The position numbers were made by a program, and so were the translations under genes. The notes beneath the pieces are model-generated. The model had not been told where the DNA came from, searched no databases, and worked only from the letters and a program-made list of their open reading frames with translations. 64,000 nt of DNA from Rubrobacter_D sp963840835 (GTDB taxonomy: Bacteria > Actinomycetota > Rubrobacteria > Rubrobacterales > Rubrobacteraceae), in the NCBI GenBank assembly GCA_963840835.1, contig CAWJAM010000012.1, positions 115,995 through 179,994 of the forward strand. The letters are read 5' to 3'. Positions within the stretch are counted from its first letter, which is position 1; the number at the start of each line of letters is the position of its first letter. Of the stretch, positions 48,486-57,479 are shown piece after piece.

Positions 48486-48925
48486 CTCTCCTGACCCGGT
48501 TCGCCGCCTTCGCGCCCCCGCAGCCGCTCCCTCGTCTCCCTGACCTTCCGGCGGAGCTCCTCGGACCTCTCGACGTCGGGGCTCTCATCGGCCGCCTCGA
48601 CGCCGGCCACGTCCCTCGACACGTCCCTGAGATAGGGGCGCGGCGCTCTTGTCTCCTCCCGGGTTTCCCCCTGGGTGGGAGAGGAGCCGCCGAGGTCGAC
48701 GACCCTGGGGCTCTGGTGAGGCCCCTCGCGGGCCTCGGCCAGGCGGTCCCGCAGCTGCTCCTGCGCCTCGAAGTAGGTCTCGCGTCCCCTCTCCCGGGCC
48801 TCACCCGCCGTGTTGGCGATCGAGCCGCGAAGCTCCCTGCCGCTTCGGGGGGCCAGAAGTATGCCCACCAGGGCGCCCACCGCGCCGCCGAGCACGAACG
48901 TTCTCAGTCGCCGCTTGTCAAGCAC
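48482..48925 (-). CDS. YtxH-domain protein
   Basis: 147 residues. A single N-terminal hydrophobic segment FVLGGAVGALVGILLAPRSG with the APRSGRELR motif identifies YtxH. It is followed by charged, likely disordered or helical sequence. YtxH proteins are general-stress associated in other bacteria; the molecular role is unknown. GGAGACA precedes the start. Confidence 0.82.
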   Translation of the reverse strand: MLDKRRLRTFVLGGAVGALVGILLAPRSGRELRGSIANTAGEARERGRETYFEAQEQLRDRLAEAREGPHQSPRVVDLGGSSPTQGETREETRAPRPYLRDVSRDVAGVEAADESPDVERSEELRRKVRETRERLRGREGGEPGQER

Positions 48926-48956
48926 CTTTGTCTCCTTCTGGGCCTTTCGGGTTATT

Positions 48957-49940
48957 CTAACCGCTTTTCGCGCGGGTGATGGGGACCCCGTGCCTGGGCG
49001 TGCCTGCGTCGAGGAGCATCGCAGGGGCGCGGTGACCGGCTCTGTCGGCTATACCCGAGACCCTGTTAGCCACGATCTCCACGGCCGCGTCCGAGGTGTT
49101 CTCGATAGAGATGTTCTCGACCGCCTGCACACCGGCCCTCGCGGAGCTCTCGACGATGTAGTCGTGGATCTGGCGTATCTCCTGGAAATACGAGATGTAC
49201 TCCTCGGCCGGTCGGCGCATCGCCGTCCCAAGGGCCCTGATGTAGAAGCGAGCGCGGTGCACGTGTTCGTCCGAGAGGTAGACCACGAACGCGCAGACGT
49301 TCGGGTGGTCGCGGTAGCGGTGGAGGATGATCTCGGGCACCAGGTGAACCCCCTCAACGACGAGGTTCGTCCCCTCTTTGAGGCCCCTATCCACAATAGC
49401 CTCGACGCCGACGGCGACCTGGGACGCCTGCTGCCTGAAACCGTAGAGGACCAGCTCGTCTTCCTCGACGGGAACCCTAAGGTCCTCCCTCTTTATGTCG
49501 TAGGAGCTCTTGTGGAGCAAAGGGAGGAGGTCGGGGCTTATTGCTCGCCTGAGGACCTCCCTGATAGAGTCCGTGCCGACCACGCTCTGGATGTTGAGGC
49601 GCCTGGCCACGTCGGCGGCGAGCGTGCTCGTCCCGACCCCGGTAGCCCCGCCAATAAGGACAACGATCGGCTCGGTAGACTCCCGCAGAACGCGCCACTT
49701 ATCCAGCCTGTCGACGACAAACGCGTCCTTCTTGACCAGCTTGTCCCTGACGCGGGCGAGGACCTCTTCCTCCTCTACCGTGTAGAGCTGTTCGGCCAGG
49801 AGCTCGGCGCGTACCTCACTCGCTATCTGGTGCGCCAGCTCGGCGCGGGCCCCTGCCTGCGCCAGCGTCTGCGCCAGAATTCCGCGGGAGAACGGCGTCT
49901 CCCTTCCCCCCTTGACGATCGTGATCTCCCGCTCGTCCAT
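48957..49940 (-). CDS. 2-phosphoglycerate kinase-like protein with ATP-cone
   Basis: 327 residues. An N-terminal ATP-cone (ITIVKGGRETPFSRGILAQT ... YTVEEEEVLARVRDKL) is joined to a P-loop kinase (VLIGGATGVGTSTLAADVAR) with VVGTDSIREVLR and VVEGVHLVPEIILH. This matches 2-phosphoglycerate kinases, which feed cyclic 2,3-diphosphoglycerate synthesis in thermophiles. Whether that solute is made here is not shown: no cyclic-2,3-bisphosphoglycerate synthetase is in the window. Confidence 0.82.
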   Translation of the reverse strand: MDEREITIVKGGRETPFSRGILAQTLAQAGARAELAHQIASEVRAELLAEQLYTVEEEEVLARVRDKLVKKDAFVVDRLDKWRVLRESTEPIVVLIGGATGVGTSTLAADVARRLNIQSVVGTDSIREVLRRAISPDLLPLLHKSSYDIKREDLRVPVEEDELVLYGFRQQASQVAVGVEAIVDRGLKEGTNLVVEGVHLVPEIILHRYRDHPNVCAFVVYLSDEHVHRARFYIRALGTAMRRPAEEYISYFQEIRQIHDYIVESSARAGVQAVENISIENTSDAAVEIVANRVSGIADRAGHRAPAMLLDAGTPRHGVPITRAKSG

Positions 49941-49967
49941 TGCACCCTCCTAGAGCGCCGACGAATC

Positions 49968-50561
49968 CTAGTCGCCGAGGATGCGGAGGCCCTCGTACTT
50001 CCTCCCTCTCCGCTTCCTTATGCGGTTGAAGAAGAATAGCAGAAAGCCGACCAAAAGAAGCGGCACGAAGGGCAAGAAGAGTCCTGCCACACCGCCCAAT
50101 ACCGCCACCACGTCCTCGATGGCACTCAAGAACGTCGTCGAGACGCCGGCCGATGAAGTGCTCGATGATGGACGCACGATAACCTTGAGCACGGCGACCA
50201 GGGTGGCGATCGCCCCGCCGAAGACGAGCCCTGGTACGGCGCTGCCGTCGAGAAGCGCCCCAGGCTCGAACATCGTCTCGAACAGGGCCGCGCCGGCCGC
50301 AGCCCTGATGACTATCATGGCGTAGCCGAAAGCCGGGTCGAGCGCCCTGACCTTGTCGAGCACGATCTCTACGACCGCCAGCGCGGAGAACACCCCGACC
50401 ACGGTCCAGTCGCTCGGTAGACCCAGAAGGTCAGGCGGCACGATAAACCCCAACCGGGCGAACAGGGCATACAGCGCGAGCGGCACGAAAGCCCTCACCC
50501 CCGCTACGGAGGCGAGCCCCACGCCAAGACCCAACCAGACGACCGTATCCACGGCCAGCAT
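49968..50561 (-). CDS. DUF4126 membrane protein
   Basis: 197 residues, about five hydrophobic spans. LGLGVGLASVAGVRAFVPLA, LGLPSDWTVVGVFSALAVVE and AGLFLPFVPLLLVGFLLFFF fit DUF4126. Function unknown. The ATG and upstream region lie inside the left edge of a family A repeat (CAGCATTTTAGC), so the start codon appears to be provided by the repeat; the next start candidates would shorten the first span. Confidence 0.78.
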   Translation of the reverse strand: MLAVDTVVWLGLGVGLASVAGVRAFVPLALYALFARLGFIVPPDLLGLPSDWTVVGVFSALAVVEIVLDKVRALDPAFGYAMIVIRAAAGAALFETMFEPGALLDGSAVPGLVFGGAIATLVAVLKVIVRPSSSTSSAGVSTTFLSAIEDVVAVLGGVAGLFLPFVPLLLVGFLLFFFNRIRKRRGRKYEGLRILGD

Positions 50562-50760
50562 TTTAGCACTTCAGCATTTCAGCTAGTCAGCATTTCAGCT
50601 ACTTGGTAGCCGAGGTTGGCGGCCCTGTGCGTGAGGCCGTCGAGCGGTGTGCAAGAGCGATGGCCCACCTTATACCTGCGTCCGACCACTAGCGAGCAAC
50701 TTCGGCAAGAACGAGAGGCTGACCGGCTGAAGTGCTGAAATGCTGAAATGCTGAGCTATA
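50562..50760. repeat. Family A MITE-like element (~200 bp)
   Basis: Left arm TAGCACTTCAGCATTTCAGC plus TAGTCAGCATTTCAGC; right arm GCTGACCGGCTGAAGTGCTG plus AAATGCTGAAATGCTGAG. The centre has GAGGCCGTC and GCGATGGCCCACCTTATACC, comparable with the centres at 43.3 and 47.8 kb. Confidence 0.78.
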
Positions 50761-50806
50761 CTCGCCTCGATCCAGGACGTGGCGCCCATCGTAGTTCGGA
50801 GGACTC

Positions 50807-52189
50807 ATGCCGCAGACCGTGACCATGGACAAGATAGTGGCCTTCTGCAAGCGCAGGGGCTTCGTGTTCCAGAGCTCGGAGATCTACGGCGGCCTCCGCT
50901 CCTCCTACGACTACGGACCCTTGGGCGTCGAGATGAAGCGGAACATCAAGGACGAGTGGTGGCGCCGCGTCGTCCACATGCGCGACGACGTGGTCGGGCT
51001 GGACCCCGCGATCATCATGCACCCCAGAGTGTGGGAGGCCTCCGGGCACACCGCGACCTTCAACGACATGCTCGTGGAGAGCCGCACCAGCAAGCGCCGC
51101 TACCGGGCGGATCACCTGATCGAGGACGCCACGGGCCGGGACGTGGAGGGGCTGACCCCGGAGGAGCTGACGGAGATCATTCGCTCCGACGACCGGATAA
51201 AGGACCCGGCCGACGGCGGGCGCGACTTCGGCGAGGTCCGTCCCTTCAACCTGATGCTCGAAACTTATCTGGGGCCGGTAAAGAGCCCGGAGAACCTCAC
51301 CTACCTGCGGCCTGAGACGGCGCAGGGCATCTTCGTGAACTTCAAGAACGTCCTCCAGACCAGCCGGGTCAAGGTGCCGTTCGGTATCGCCGACATAGGC
51401 AAGTCTTTCAGGAACGAGATCACACCGGGCAACTTCATCTTCCGCACCCGCGAGTTCGAGCACATGGAGATGGAGTTCTTCGTCGAGCCGGGCACGGACG
51501 AGGAGTGGCACGAGTACTGGATCGAAGAGCGCTGGAACTGGTACCTGGACCTGGGCCTCAAGGAAGAGAACCTTCGCCGCTACGAGCACCCCAAAGAGAA
51601 ACTCTCCCACTACTCCAAGCGCACCGTGGACCTAGAGTACAATTACCCTTCCGCCGGCTGGTCGGAGCTCGAAGGGATAGCCAACCGCACGGACTTCGAC
51701 CTCAAACAGCACGCCGAGTTCTCCGGCGAGAACCTGGAGTACATAGATCAGGCCACGAACAACCGCTACGTCCCCTACGTTATCGAGCCGGCCGTGAGCC
51801 CCGATCGCATCATGCTAGCCTTCCTCGTCGATGCCTACACCGAAGAAGAGGTGAGGGGCGAGGAACGCACCGTGCTCAAGCTACACCCGCGCCTCGCCCC
51901 GACCAAGGCCGCCGTCTTCCCGCTCTCCAAGAAGGAGCCCGTCTCGACCATAGCCCGAGAGCTCTACGACGACCTCAAGGGTGACTACCGCCTGTTCTAC
52001 GACGACTCGGGCTCCATCGGGCGCCGCTACCGCCGCCAGGACGAGGCGGGCACGCCCTTCTGCGTGACAGTGGACTTCGACACCATTGAGGACAAGAAAG
52101 TAACCATCCGCGACCGCGACACCCTGGAGCAGGAGCGCGTGCCCATCGAGGCGGTGCGGGACAGGCTGAAAGCTTTGATCTCCGGTTAG
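50807..52189 (+). CDS. glyS: Glycine--tRNA ligase (dimeric class II)
   Basis: 460 residues. It charges tRNA-Gly. Motif 2/3 regions and family marks: GFVFQSSEIYGGLRSSYDYG, TYLRPETAQGIFVNFKNVLQ, PFGIADIGKSFRNEITPGNF, FEHMEMEFFVEPG and FCVTVDFDTIEDKKVTIRDR. This is the eukaryotic/archaeal-like alpha2 type found in actinobacteria and not the alpha2beta2 enzyme. CGGAGGACTC gives a good ribosome-binding site. No T-box is seen upstream; the 5' region is a repeat element. Confidence 0.96.
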   Translation: MPQTVTMDKIVAFCKRRGFVFQSSEIYGGLRSSYDYGPLGVEMKRNIKDEWWRRVVHMRDDVVGLDPAIIMHPRVWEASGHTATFNDMLVESRTSKRRYRADHLIEDATGRDVEGLTPEELTEIIRSDDRIKDPADGGRDFGEVRPFNLMLETYLGPVKSPENLTYLRPETAQGIFVNFKNVLQTSRVKVPFGIADIGKSFRNEITPGNFIFRTREFEHMEMEFFVEPGTDEEWHEYWIEERWNWYLDLGLKEENLRRYEHPKEKLSHYSKRTVDLEYNYPSAGWSELEGIANRTDFDLKQHAEFSGENLEYIDQATNNRYVPYVIEPAVSPDRIMLAFLVDAYTEEEVRGEERTVLKLHPRLAPTKAAVFPLSKKEPVSTIARELYDDLKGDYRLFYDDSGSIGRRYRRQDEAGTPFCVTVDFDTIEDKKVTIRDRDTLEQERVPIEAVRDRLKALISG

Positions 52190-52199
52190 CCTGCGAGTG

Positions 52200-52610
52200 T
52201 TAAGGCAATAGGGTAATGGGGCCCTCCGCCGCCACGACGCCGAAGTGCCTGAGGTCGAGTGTCAAGACCCTTCCGCCGTTGCGTTCGGCGCAGGAGATTA
52301 CGCTGGCATCCGCAAATCCGAGCGGCAGGTCGGCGTAACGCCCGACGAGCTCGCGGATGCGGAGTAGGTCTTCCTCGCCGCACTCCAGGGCCAGGCCACC
52401 GGACTCGAGGTCCAGTATAAGGCTCTCAAGAGCCCTGGCCCCGAGACGCTCCTCGACCATGTAGGCTATCTCCGCGAGTATGCCGGCTGGGACCAGGTAT
52501 GGTCCCTTGTCCTCGAAGAGCGCAGCCTTGACTCGTTCGTGATCTTTATCTGTCCGGTTGAGGAGGGCGAAAAGACCGGAGGTATCGAGCGTGATCAGGG
52601 TTTGTCCCAC
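52200..52610 (-). CDS. vapC: PIN-domain toxin VapC
   Basis: 136 residues. RNase of the VapBC type. The PIN acidic residues are visible in LITLDTSGLFALLNRTD, GILAEIAYMVEE and LPLGFADASVISCAE, with LTLDLRHF following. The start overlaps the antitoxin gene by 16 bases, a standard coupled arrangement. It ends 10 bases from the convergent glyS stop. Confidence 0.92.
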   Translation of the reverse strand: MGQTLITLDTSGLFALLNRTDKDHERVKAALFEDKGPYLVPAGILAEIAYMVEERLGARALESLILDLESGGLALECGEEDLLRIRELVGRYADLPLGFADASVISCAERNGGRVLTLDLRHFGVVAAEGPITLLP

Positions 52611-52819
52611 TCGGCGCGTAACCAGTCTTCGGACTCCATACCGGAGAGATCCCTATCTTCGCCGATGCCTACAGAACGCAGCAGCGGACGCTTCCTACGG
52701 GCCAGGTAGTCTTCCAGCGCATCTCTCAAGACCTCAGCCTGCGGTCTCTTCTCCGAGCGGGCCGCCTCCTTGAGGGCCCGCTGCAAGTGAGAAGGTAGAT
52801 ACACGGTCGTCTTTTCCAT
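52595..52819 (-). CDS. vapB: Ribbon-helix-helix antitoxin VapB
   Basis: 74 residues from the ATG at 52819 (MEKTTVYLPSHLQRALKEAA), an RHH/CopG DNA-binding N-terminus, then KRPQAEVLRDALEDYLARRK and a C-terminal toxin-neutralising tail ending WLRAEWDKP. The start is set by the RHH family and by TATACT seven bases upstream, a leaderless promoter. Longer frames upstream are not credible. Confidence 0.9.
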   Translation of the reverse strand: MEKTTVYLPSHLQRALKEAARSEKRPQAEVLRDALEDYLARRKRPLLRSVGIGEDRDLSGMESEDWLRAEWDKP

Positions 52820-52832
52820 AACCACAAGTATA
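52820..52832 (-). promoter_or_regulatory. Leaderless promoter -10 box of vapBC
   Basis: TATACT (52827-52832, minus strand) is seven bases before the vapB ATG. Confidence 0.55.
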
Positions 52833-52909
52833 GCACCATATACCATACGCCATACAAAGACCGGGGGGTCTCGCGATTCGCCGTAGCGAGCTATCGGCTG
52901 CAGCGGCGT

Positions 52910-52940
52910 GGGGCTTCGCTTGCCAGGCAAGCGAAGCCCC
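52910..52940 (-). terminator. Terminator of the amino-acid permease
   Basis: Perfect 14-bp stem GGGGCTTCGCTTGC with a 3-base loop, 38 bases past the permease stop codon. Confidence 0.75.
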
Positions 52941-52977
52941 GCACACGACAGATGTGTTTACGCAGTTAGCCTGGCGG

Positions 52978-54582
52978 CTAGTCCTCCGGGATCTCGTCGT
53001 AGACCATTTTGAGGTCTATGCCCTGGGCGCGGCGGAGCAGGCGGAAACCGACGTAGATCCCAAGCGCGACGACGTACAGCGTGCTCAGGTAGATGAACGA
53101 GGAGGTGTTGTTGAGGCCGTAGATGTCGTTGGTCATCCACTGGTAGAGGCAGAAGACCGCGAAGAGCGCGAAGGCGGTGGCGGAGACCGTGATCAGGGGT
53201 ATCCCCAGGACGTTGTAGCGGGCAATTGGTGAAGCGTTGTAGATGTCGGGCTTGAGCCACGGCATCAGCGCCGCCGAGACCGCCGAGCCGAGGAAGGTTA
53301 TCGCGATGACGAGCGTGGCGTTGAGCGTCCAGGTGGCGAAGCTCTCCCCGAAGGCGTACATGTAGCTGATCGGGATCGAAGGTATGAGCATGAGCAACAA
53401 CGCCGCGTAGGGAACGCCGTTGTTCGTGGTGCGAGAGACCCATTCCGGAAGCACCCGGTCGAAGGCGGTTGCGAAAACGACCCTGGTAGAGGACAGGAAA
53501 ACAGAGCCGGTCCATCCGAAGAACCACAAAGACAGTACGGCTACGAGGAGGACCTGCAACATGGGGTTGCCGATGAGCATCGCGACGAGCAAGCCAGGAT
53601 ACGGCCACGCTGTGACCGGCCCGGTTCCGCTCCAGAAGGCGCTGTTAGACGCGTAATAGAAGTCCCACCCGAACGTCTTGGCGAACAGCAGGAGCAGGAT
53701 CACGGCAAAGATGGAGGTGAATATGAGGGCACCGGCCATCGCGTAGATGTTCTTGCGGAAGTCCGAGGCGCCGCGGACCTCGCCGTAGAGCGTCGCGCCC
53801 CAGTTGGAGTACAGGTTGAAGAAGGCGAGGAAAGGTATCAGGAGCAGGGTCGGATAGAAGGCGTTGCCGGTCGGTAGGCCGCCCGCTTCCTCACCGGCCT
53901 GGATGGTCTCCTGGTAGGCGTTGCCCCCCGCGCCGAAGAGGTCCTGGGCTCCGGCATTGTAGGCCGACACGAAGTCCGAACGGGAACTGACGAGCAGTAT
54001 CACGATCATGACCGCGAGCCCCACGAGCCCGCCGTAGAAGCAGAACTTCTGGATGCGGGCGTAGGCCCTCATGCCGAGCGAGACGTACAGCGAGGCCAGG
54101 ATCGCCACGATCATCGAGGAGGTAAAGAGCCCGGTGGACCCGCTGAAGAAGGCGAGAACCCCGTCCAGGTTCAGGATCGCGGCCAGCGGCACGAAGACCT
54201 CCTTGTTCAAGAGGTCGGCGTAGATCGGCACCCAGTGCCACAGGATGAACCACCAGCCGGTGACCGCCAGGACGAAGCCCAATCCGCCGCCGAGGACGCG
54301 GCTGATCCAGACGTAGTCGCCGCCCGCGCGGGGCATCACCGCGATCAGGGAGGCGTAGGTTACGGTCTGGAACACGAGGTAGAGGCCGGCCAGGATGATC
54401 GCCAGGATGAGGGAGCCATCCGGTATGAACGGGGCGTAGGACAAGGCCAGGAGGCCCAGCGTCATCAGGTTGATCGAGAACGCCGCGTAGATGAAGCCGT
54501 CCCAGACCGACCAGCCCCGCAGGAGCCCTGTGGCCTTCCTCTGGAAGAGATCGTCTGACCCCGCCGCTACATTGTTCGCCAT
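52978..54582 (-). CDS. APC superfamily amino-acid permease
   Basis: 534 residues with about 12-13 membrane spans. The N-terminal RGWSVWDGFIYAAFSINLMT, VTYASLIAVMPRAGGDYVWI (the APC signature with unwound TM3 region) and FFGWTGSVFLSSTRVVFATA are typical. A charged cytoplasmic tail follows the last span. The substrate is unknown. It lies 12 bases downstream of a metallophosphoesterase gene; the functional link is unclear. Confidence 0.88.
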   Translation of the reverse strand: MANNVAAGSDDLFQRKATGLLRGWSVWDGFIYAAFSINLMTLGLLALSYAPFIPDGSLILAIILAGLYLVFQTVTYASLIAVMPRAGGDYVWISRVLGGGLGFVLAVTGWWFILWHWVPIYADLLNKEVFVPLAAILNLDGVLAFFSGSTGLFTSSMIVAILASLYVSLGMRAYARIQKFCFYGGLVGLAVMIVILLVSSRSDFVSAYNAGAQDLFGAGGNAYQETIQAGEEAGGLPTGNAFYPTLLLIPFLAFFNLYSNWGATLYGEVRGASDFRKNIYAMAGALIFTSIFAVILLLLFAKTFGWDFYYASNSAFWSGTGPVTAWPYPGLLVAMLIGNPMLQVLLVAVLSLWFFGWTGSVFLSSTRVVFATAFDRVLPEWVSRTTNNGVPYAALLLMLIPSIPISYMYAFGESFATWTLNATLVIAITFLGSAVSAALMPWLKPDIYNASPIARYNVLGIPLITVSATAFALFAVFCLYQWMTNDIYGLNNTSSFIYLSTLYVVALGIYVGFRLLRRAQGIDLKMVYDEIPED

Positions 54583-54594
54583 CTAACTCCCTTT

Positions 54595-55569
54595 CTATCC
54601 GGTGGTCAGCACGAACCGCTTGACTTTCTTGCCGCCGTCCAGGTTCACTACCGCGCCGAGCAACTGTCCCTGCTCGTAGGAACTGCCCGGGTTGATGCAA
54701 AGCGTATTTCCGATGCGGGTGTTGCCCTTCGCCTCATGGATGTGACCGTGCAGAGCCAGGGCCGGCTGTCCCTCCTCTATCGCCTCCCTGACTGCCTTCG
54801 AGCCGACCGGAACGAGCGAGCGCCCGCCGTGCTTGGGGCGCATGTTCTCGTCTATCTCTGGGGCGTCGTCGAGGCCCGTCCCGTAGGGCGGACAGTGGAA
54901 GTTGTAGATCGTGTTCTCGGGAGAGGCCGTCACCTGCGAGGTCATCTTGCGCAGCCGCTCGGCGAGGTCGTCCTCGTCCTCCTCGCGGTAAGTGTCCCAG
55001 GGCGTGCGGTTCGACCATCCGGTCGAGATCATCTGGAAATCGCCGAACTCGACGACCTTGCCCTCGGCGAGTCGCACGCGCTTGGCCGAAGATATGATTT
55101 CATCGACCTCGAACTGGTCATCGTTTCCGGGAGAGACGAAGCACTCTATCCCCGTCCCGTCGAGCTTCTCGTCGGCCATCTGCATCCAGCGCTCGACGGT
55201 CCCGAGCATCTCCTTGTGGAAGAGCTTCTCTCTGAGGTCCTCATCCGATGAGAGCTCGGACATCCGGTCGGGGTCGGTGCGGAAAGGGTAGTAACCGCGC
55301 CGCATGACCGACTCCTCGAACTCCTTTACCTCGTCTTCGCCCTCGAACTCCCGCCGGTTCTCGAGCAGGGTCGCGTGCCAGCGGCCCTTCCCTTCCTCGA
55401 CTATGGGGACGAGCGCCTTGCCCGTCATGTCGCCGCCAAGGACCATAATATTCGCCTCGTAGTGCTTACCCGAGTTCAGGAACTTGCGCCAGCAAGTCTC
55501 CGAGCCGTGTATGTCCGTGGCGAAAAAGATCCTGGTCTCGGGTTCCCGTGAAAAGAATTTGGAGATCAT
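54595..55569 (-). CDS. Calcineurin-like metallophosphoesterase
   Basis: 324 residues from the ATG at 55569, which has GGAGGACC upstream. Metal-binding motifs FFATDIHGSETC, VLGGDMTGKALVP, SPGNDDQFE and ALHGHIHEAKG correspond to D-x-H, G-D-x-x, G-N-D and G-H-x-H of this superfamily. A large insertion (~100 residues, charged) separates the first two. The substrate is unknown. It overlaps the nucleotidyltransferase-like gene stop by 4 bases. Confidence 0.87.
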   Translation of the reverse strand: MISKFFSREPETRIFFATDIHGSETCWRKFLNSGKHYEANIMVLGGDMTGKALVPIVEEGKGRWHATLLENRREFEGEDEVKEFEESVMRRGYYPFRTDPDRMSELSSDEDLREKLFHKEMLGTVERWMQMADEKLDGTGIECFVSPGNDDQFEVDEIISSAKRVRLAEGKVVEFGDFQMISTGWSNRTPWDTYREEDEDDLAERLRKMTSQVTASPENTIYNFHCPPYGTGLDDAPEIDENMRPKHGGRSLVPVGSKAVREAIEEGQPALALHGHIHEAKGNTRIGNTLCINPGSSYEQGQLLGAVVNLDGGKKVKRFVLTTG

Positions 55570-56339
55570 GGTCCTCCTTCCACCTCCTCTGGCAGCTCGT
55601 ACCAACGTTTGCGGTCGCCTATCTTCGCGCGCATCTTCCACCCAAAGGTCTTCGGCTCCTCTTCGATGCGCTGCAGCAAAGCTTTGACGCGCTCCGAGAT
55701 ACGCTCCTTGCCCTCATCGGCCAGCTCGTAGCGCTTCAGGTGCCCATCCAGGGCTTCGAGGTTGGCCGTGAAGGTGCGCCAGAGTCCCCAGTCCGAGGAG
55801 CAGAGCTTGGCGATGTGGGCGGCGTTGACGCTCTCTCCGTCCTCCTCCCCGACGGGATGGTCGTAAAGGAGGGCGAAGGTGTCGCGTACATCCTTCTCGT
55901 TGAGCTCGATTATCTGGAGCTTCGTGAGCAGGAGCTCGGCGAGAGGGACGGTTACCGGCTCCAGGGTCATACGTTTGCCGAAGGGGATCTCGTGGCTCAT
56001 CCTGAAGGTGCCGACGAGTACGTCCACCTGCCTGTCGTGCTCCTCGTCGAAGTACAGGAGTCGCTCGCGGCCGTACATCGTGTTGAACCGCGTCTGCGGA
56101 ACGTACCCGAGCGACTCGAAGAACTTCTGAGCCTGGGATGACTTGCCCTTGGGTACGATCCAATCCAGATCCGCATACTCGCGCTCGAAGGCGGGCTGGA
56201 GGCCGTCTTGCGCGCGCACTTTGATCGCCACTCCACCAAGGAGGCGGAGATCCACACCCTCTCGCTCGGCCTCCTCGGCGACGCGGACGGCCTCATCGAC
56301 CATGTCGGACAGGATGCCGTTTGTCTCTTTACTCGTCAC
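55566..56339 (-). CDS. Nucleotidyltransferase-fold protein (AbiEii-like)
   Basis: 257 residues. The pattern LRLLGGVAIKVRAQDGL ... REYADLDWIVPKG (GG followed by DxD) and VDVLVGTF is that of minimal nucleotidyltransferases such as AbiEii/JHP933. Such folds occur in toxin-antitoxin systems and in tRNA or antibiotic modification. No antitoxin-like partner is adjacent; the translationally coupled neighbour is a phosphoesterase, which could form a transferase/phosphatase pair. The latter is inference. Confidence 0.75.
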   Translation of the reverse strand: MTSKETNGILSDMVDEAVRVAEEAEREGVDLRLLGGVAIKVRAQDGLQPAFEREYADLDWIVPKGKSSQAQKFFESLGYVPQTRFNTMYGRERLLYFDEEHDRQVDVLVGTFRMSHEIPFGKRMTLEPVTVPLAELLLTKLQIIELNEKDVRDTFALLYDHPVGEEDGESVNAAHIAKLCSSDWGLWRTFTANLEALDGHLKRYELADEGKERISERVKALLQRIEEEPKTFGWKMRAKIGDRKRWYELPEEVEGGP

Positions 56340-56345
56340 GTCTCT

Positions 56346-57228
56346 CTACTCCTCCTGAGCGTTCTTTGCGGCCTCGACCCAGGGCCCTATTAGCTCCCTG
56401 TTCTCTCTCTCTTGGAGCCAGCGGCGGACGCCCGTCTCCGGTTCGTCGGCGTTGTTTATGGAGATCTCCAGGCTGCCAATCTGGTCCTCGTTTAGCCTCA
56501 TGGCGCCTATGAGGGCGTGGGCCGCCGGTTCGTCGTCTGCGAGCCCCTCCCGCGTGACCGCGTGGAGGCTCTGGGGGGCGTCCACCGAGCCCATCGCGTT
56601 CTTCGGGTCCGAGAGGTAGCGGAAGTCGTACTCCTGGTTCATCCAGTGCGGCGACCAGGCGAGGAACACGATAGGGCTCCTGCATGCGGTACGCCTTTTC
56701 GAGCCCGGCGAGCATCGCCGGCGTGGTGGCCTCCACGAGGCTGGAGTGCAGGCGGTAGCGCGGGATAACTTCGGCATCGATCTTCTCCATCATCACGGCG
56801 CCGGGTTGTAGGCCCGTGATCATGTCCGTCCCCGAGTGGTCGAGGTCAGCTATGGAATCGACGCCCCTCATGTAGTCAGGGACGGCGATCCCGTACCTGG
56901 TCTTGCCCACGTACCAGGGTTTCTTCAGGATCTCGATCCGACCCCGCCCCTCTTCCACGAACTCCCGGTGGTTGGGCATCCAGGCGTCCTGGAAGGCGTC
57001 GGTCTCGCCGTCGATCAGGTCCTGATAAGCAGGCCCGACATCGTCGGCGAGCTTGAGCTCGACGTTTTGGTAGCCGAGGTGATCCTCGAGGAGTACTTTG
57101 GTCAGGGTTGCGTTGGCCACGTTCTCGTCCCAGTCCAGATACCCCAGGGTGAGACCCCCGACGCCTCCGAACCCGCAGCCGACACCGAGAGCCCCCGCCA
57201 CCAGCAAGAGCAAAGAGGCCTTCAGCAA
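56346..57228 (-). pseudogene. Glycine betaine/choline ABC substrate-binding lipoprotein (OpuAC/ProX), frameshifted
   Basis: The lipoprotein start has a lipobox (ALGVGC). OpuAC features are LTLGYLDWDENVANATLTKV, DAFQDAWMPNHREFV and LEKAYRMQEP. At ~56675 the frame must shift by one base to continue as IVFLAWSPHWMNQEYDFRYL and run to the true stop at 56346 (VEAAKNAQEE). An extra T after CAGGAGCCC explains it. No OpuA permease or ATPase is adjacent, so it is either a broken orphan or a correct gene with an assembly indel. The start is a TTG. Confidence 0.8.
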
Positions 57229-57479
57229 CCTCAGGAGTGGCCCGAGCGTCCCCGTTGTATTCGGCGGGTCGTTCGTCCCCTCCAGACGGTGGCCCCTCTC
57301 TAAGCTGTGCTCAGCCAGCGGCTGCTCCTCCAGTAGCCTGCAACGTGGGATCGCACACCCCGCCGCTCATATCTCTCCCGCGGCGAAAAACAAAAATGCA
57401 TGCAACCCTTGCGCCGTAACCACCCCGTTCTAGGCGTGAGTACCGCTGAATCATACGTCGTTGTCGTCCCCCGTTCAAC

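Noticed and set aside
50562..50806. T-box leader for glyS
   Set aside because: No AGGGTGG-type T-box sequence or specifier stem; the region is a family A repeat element.
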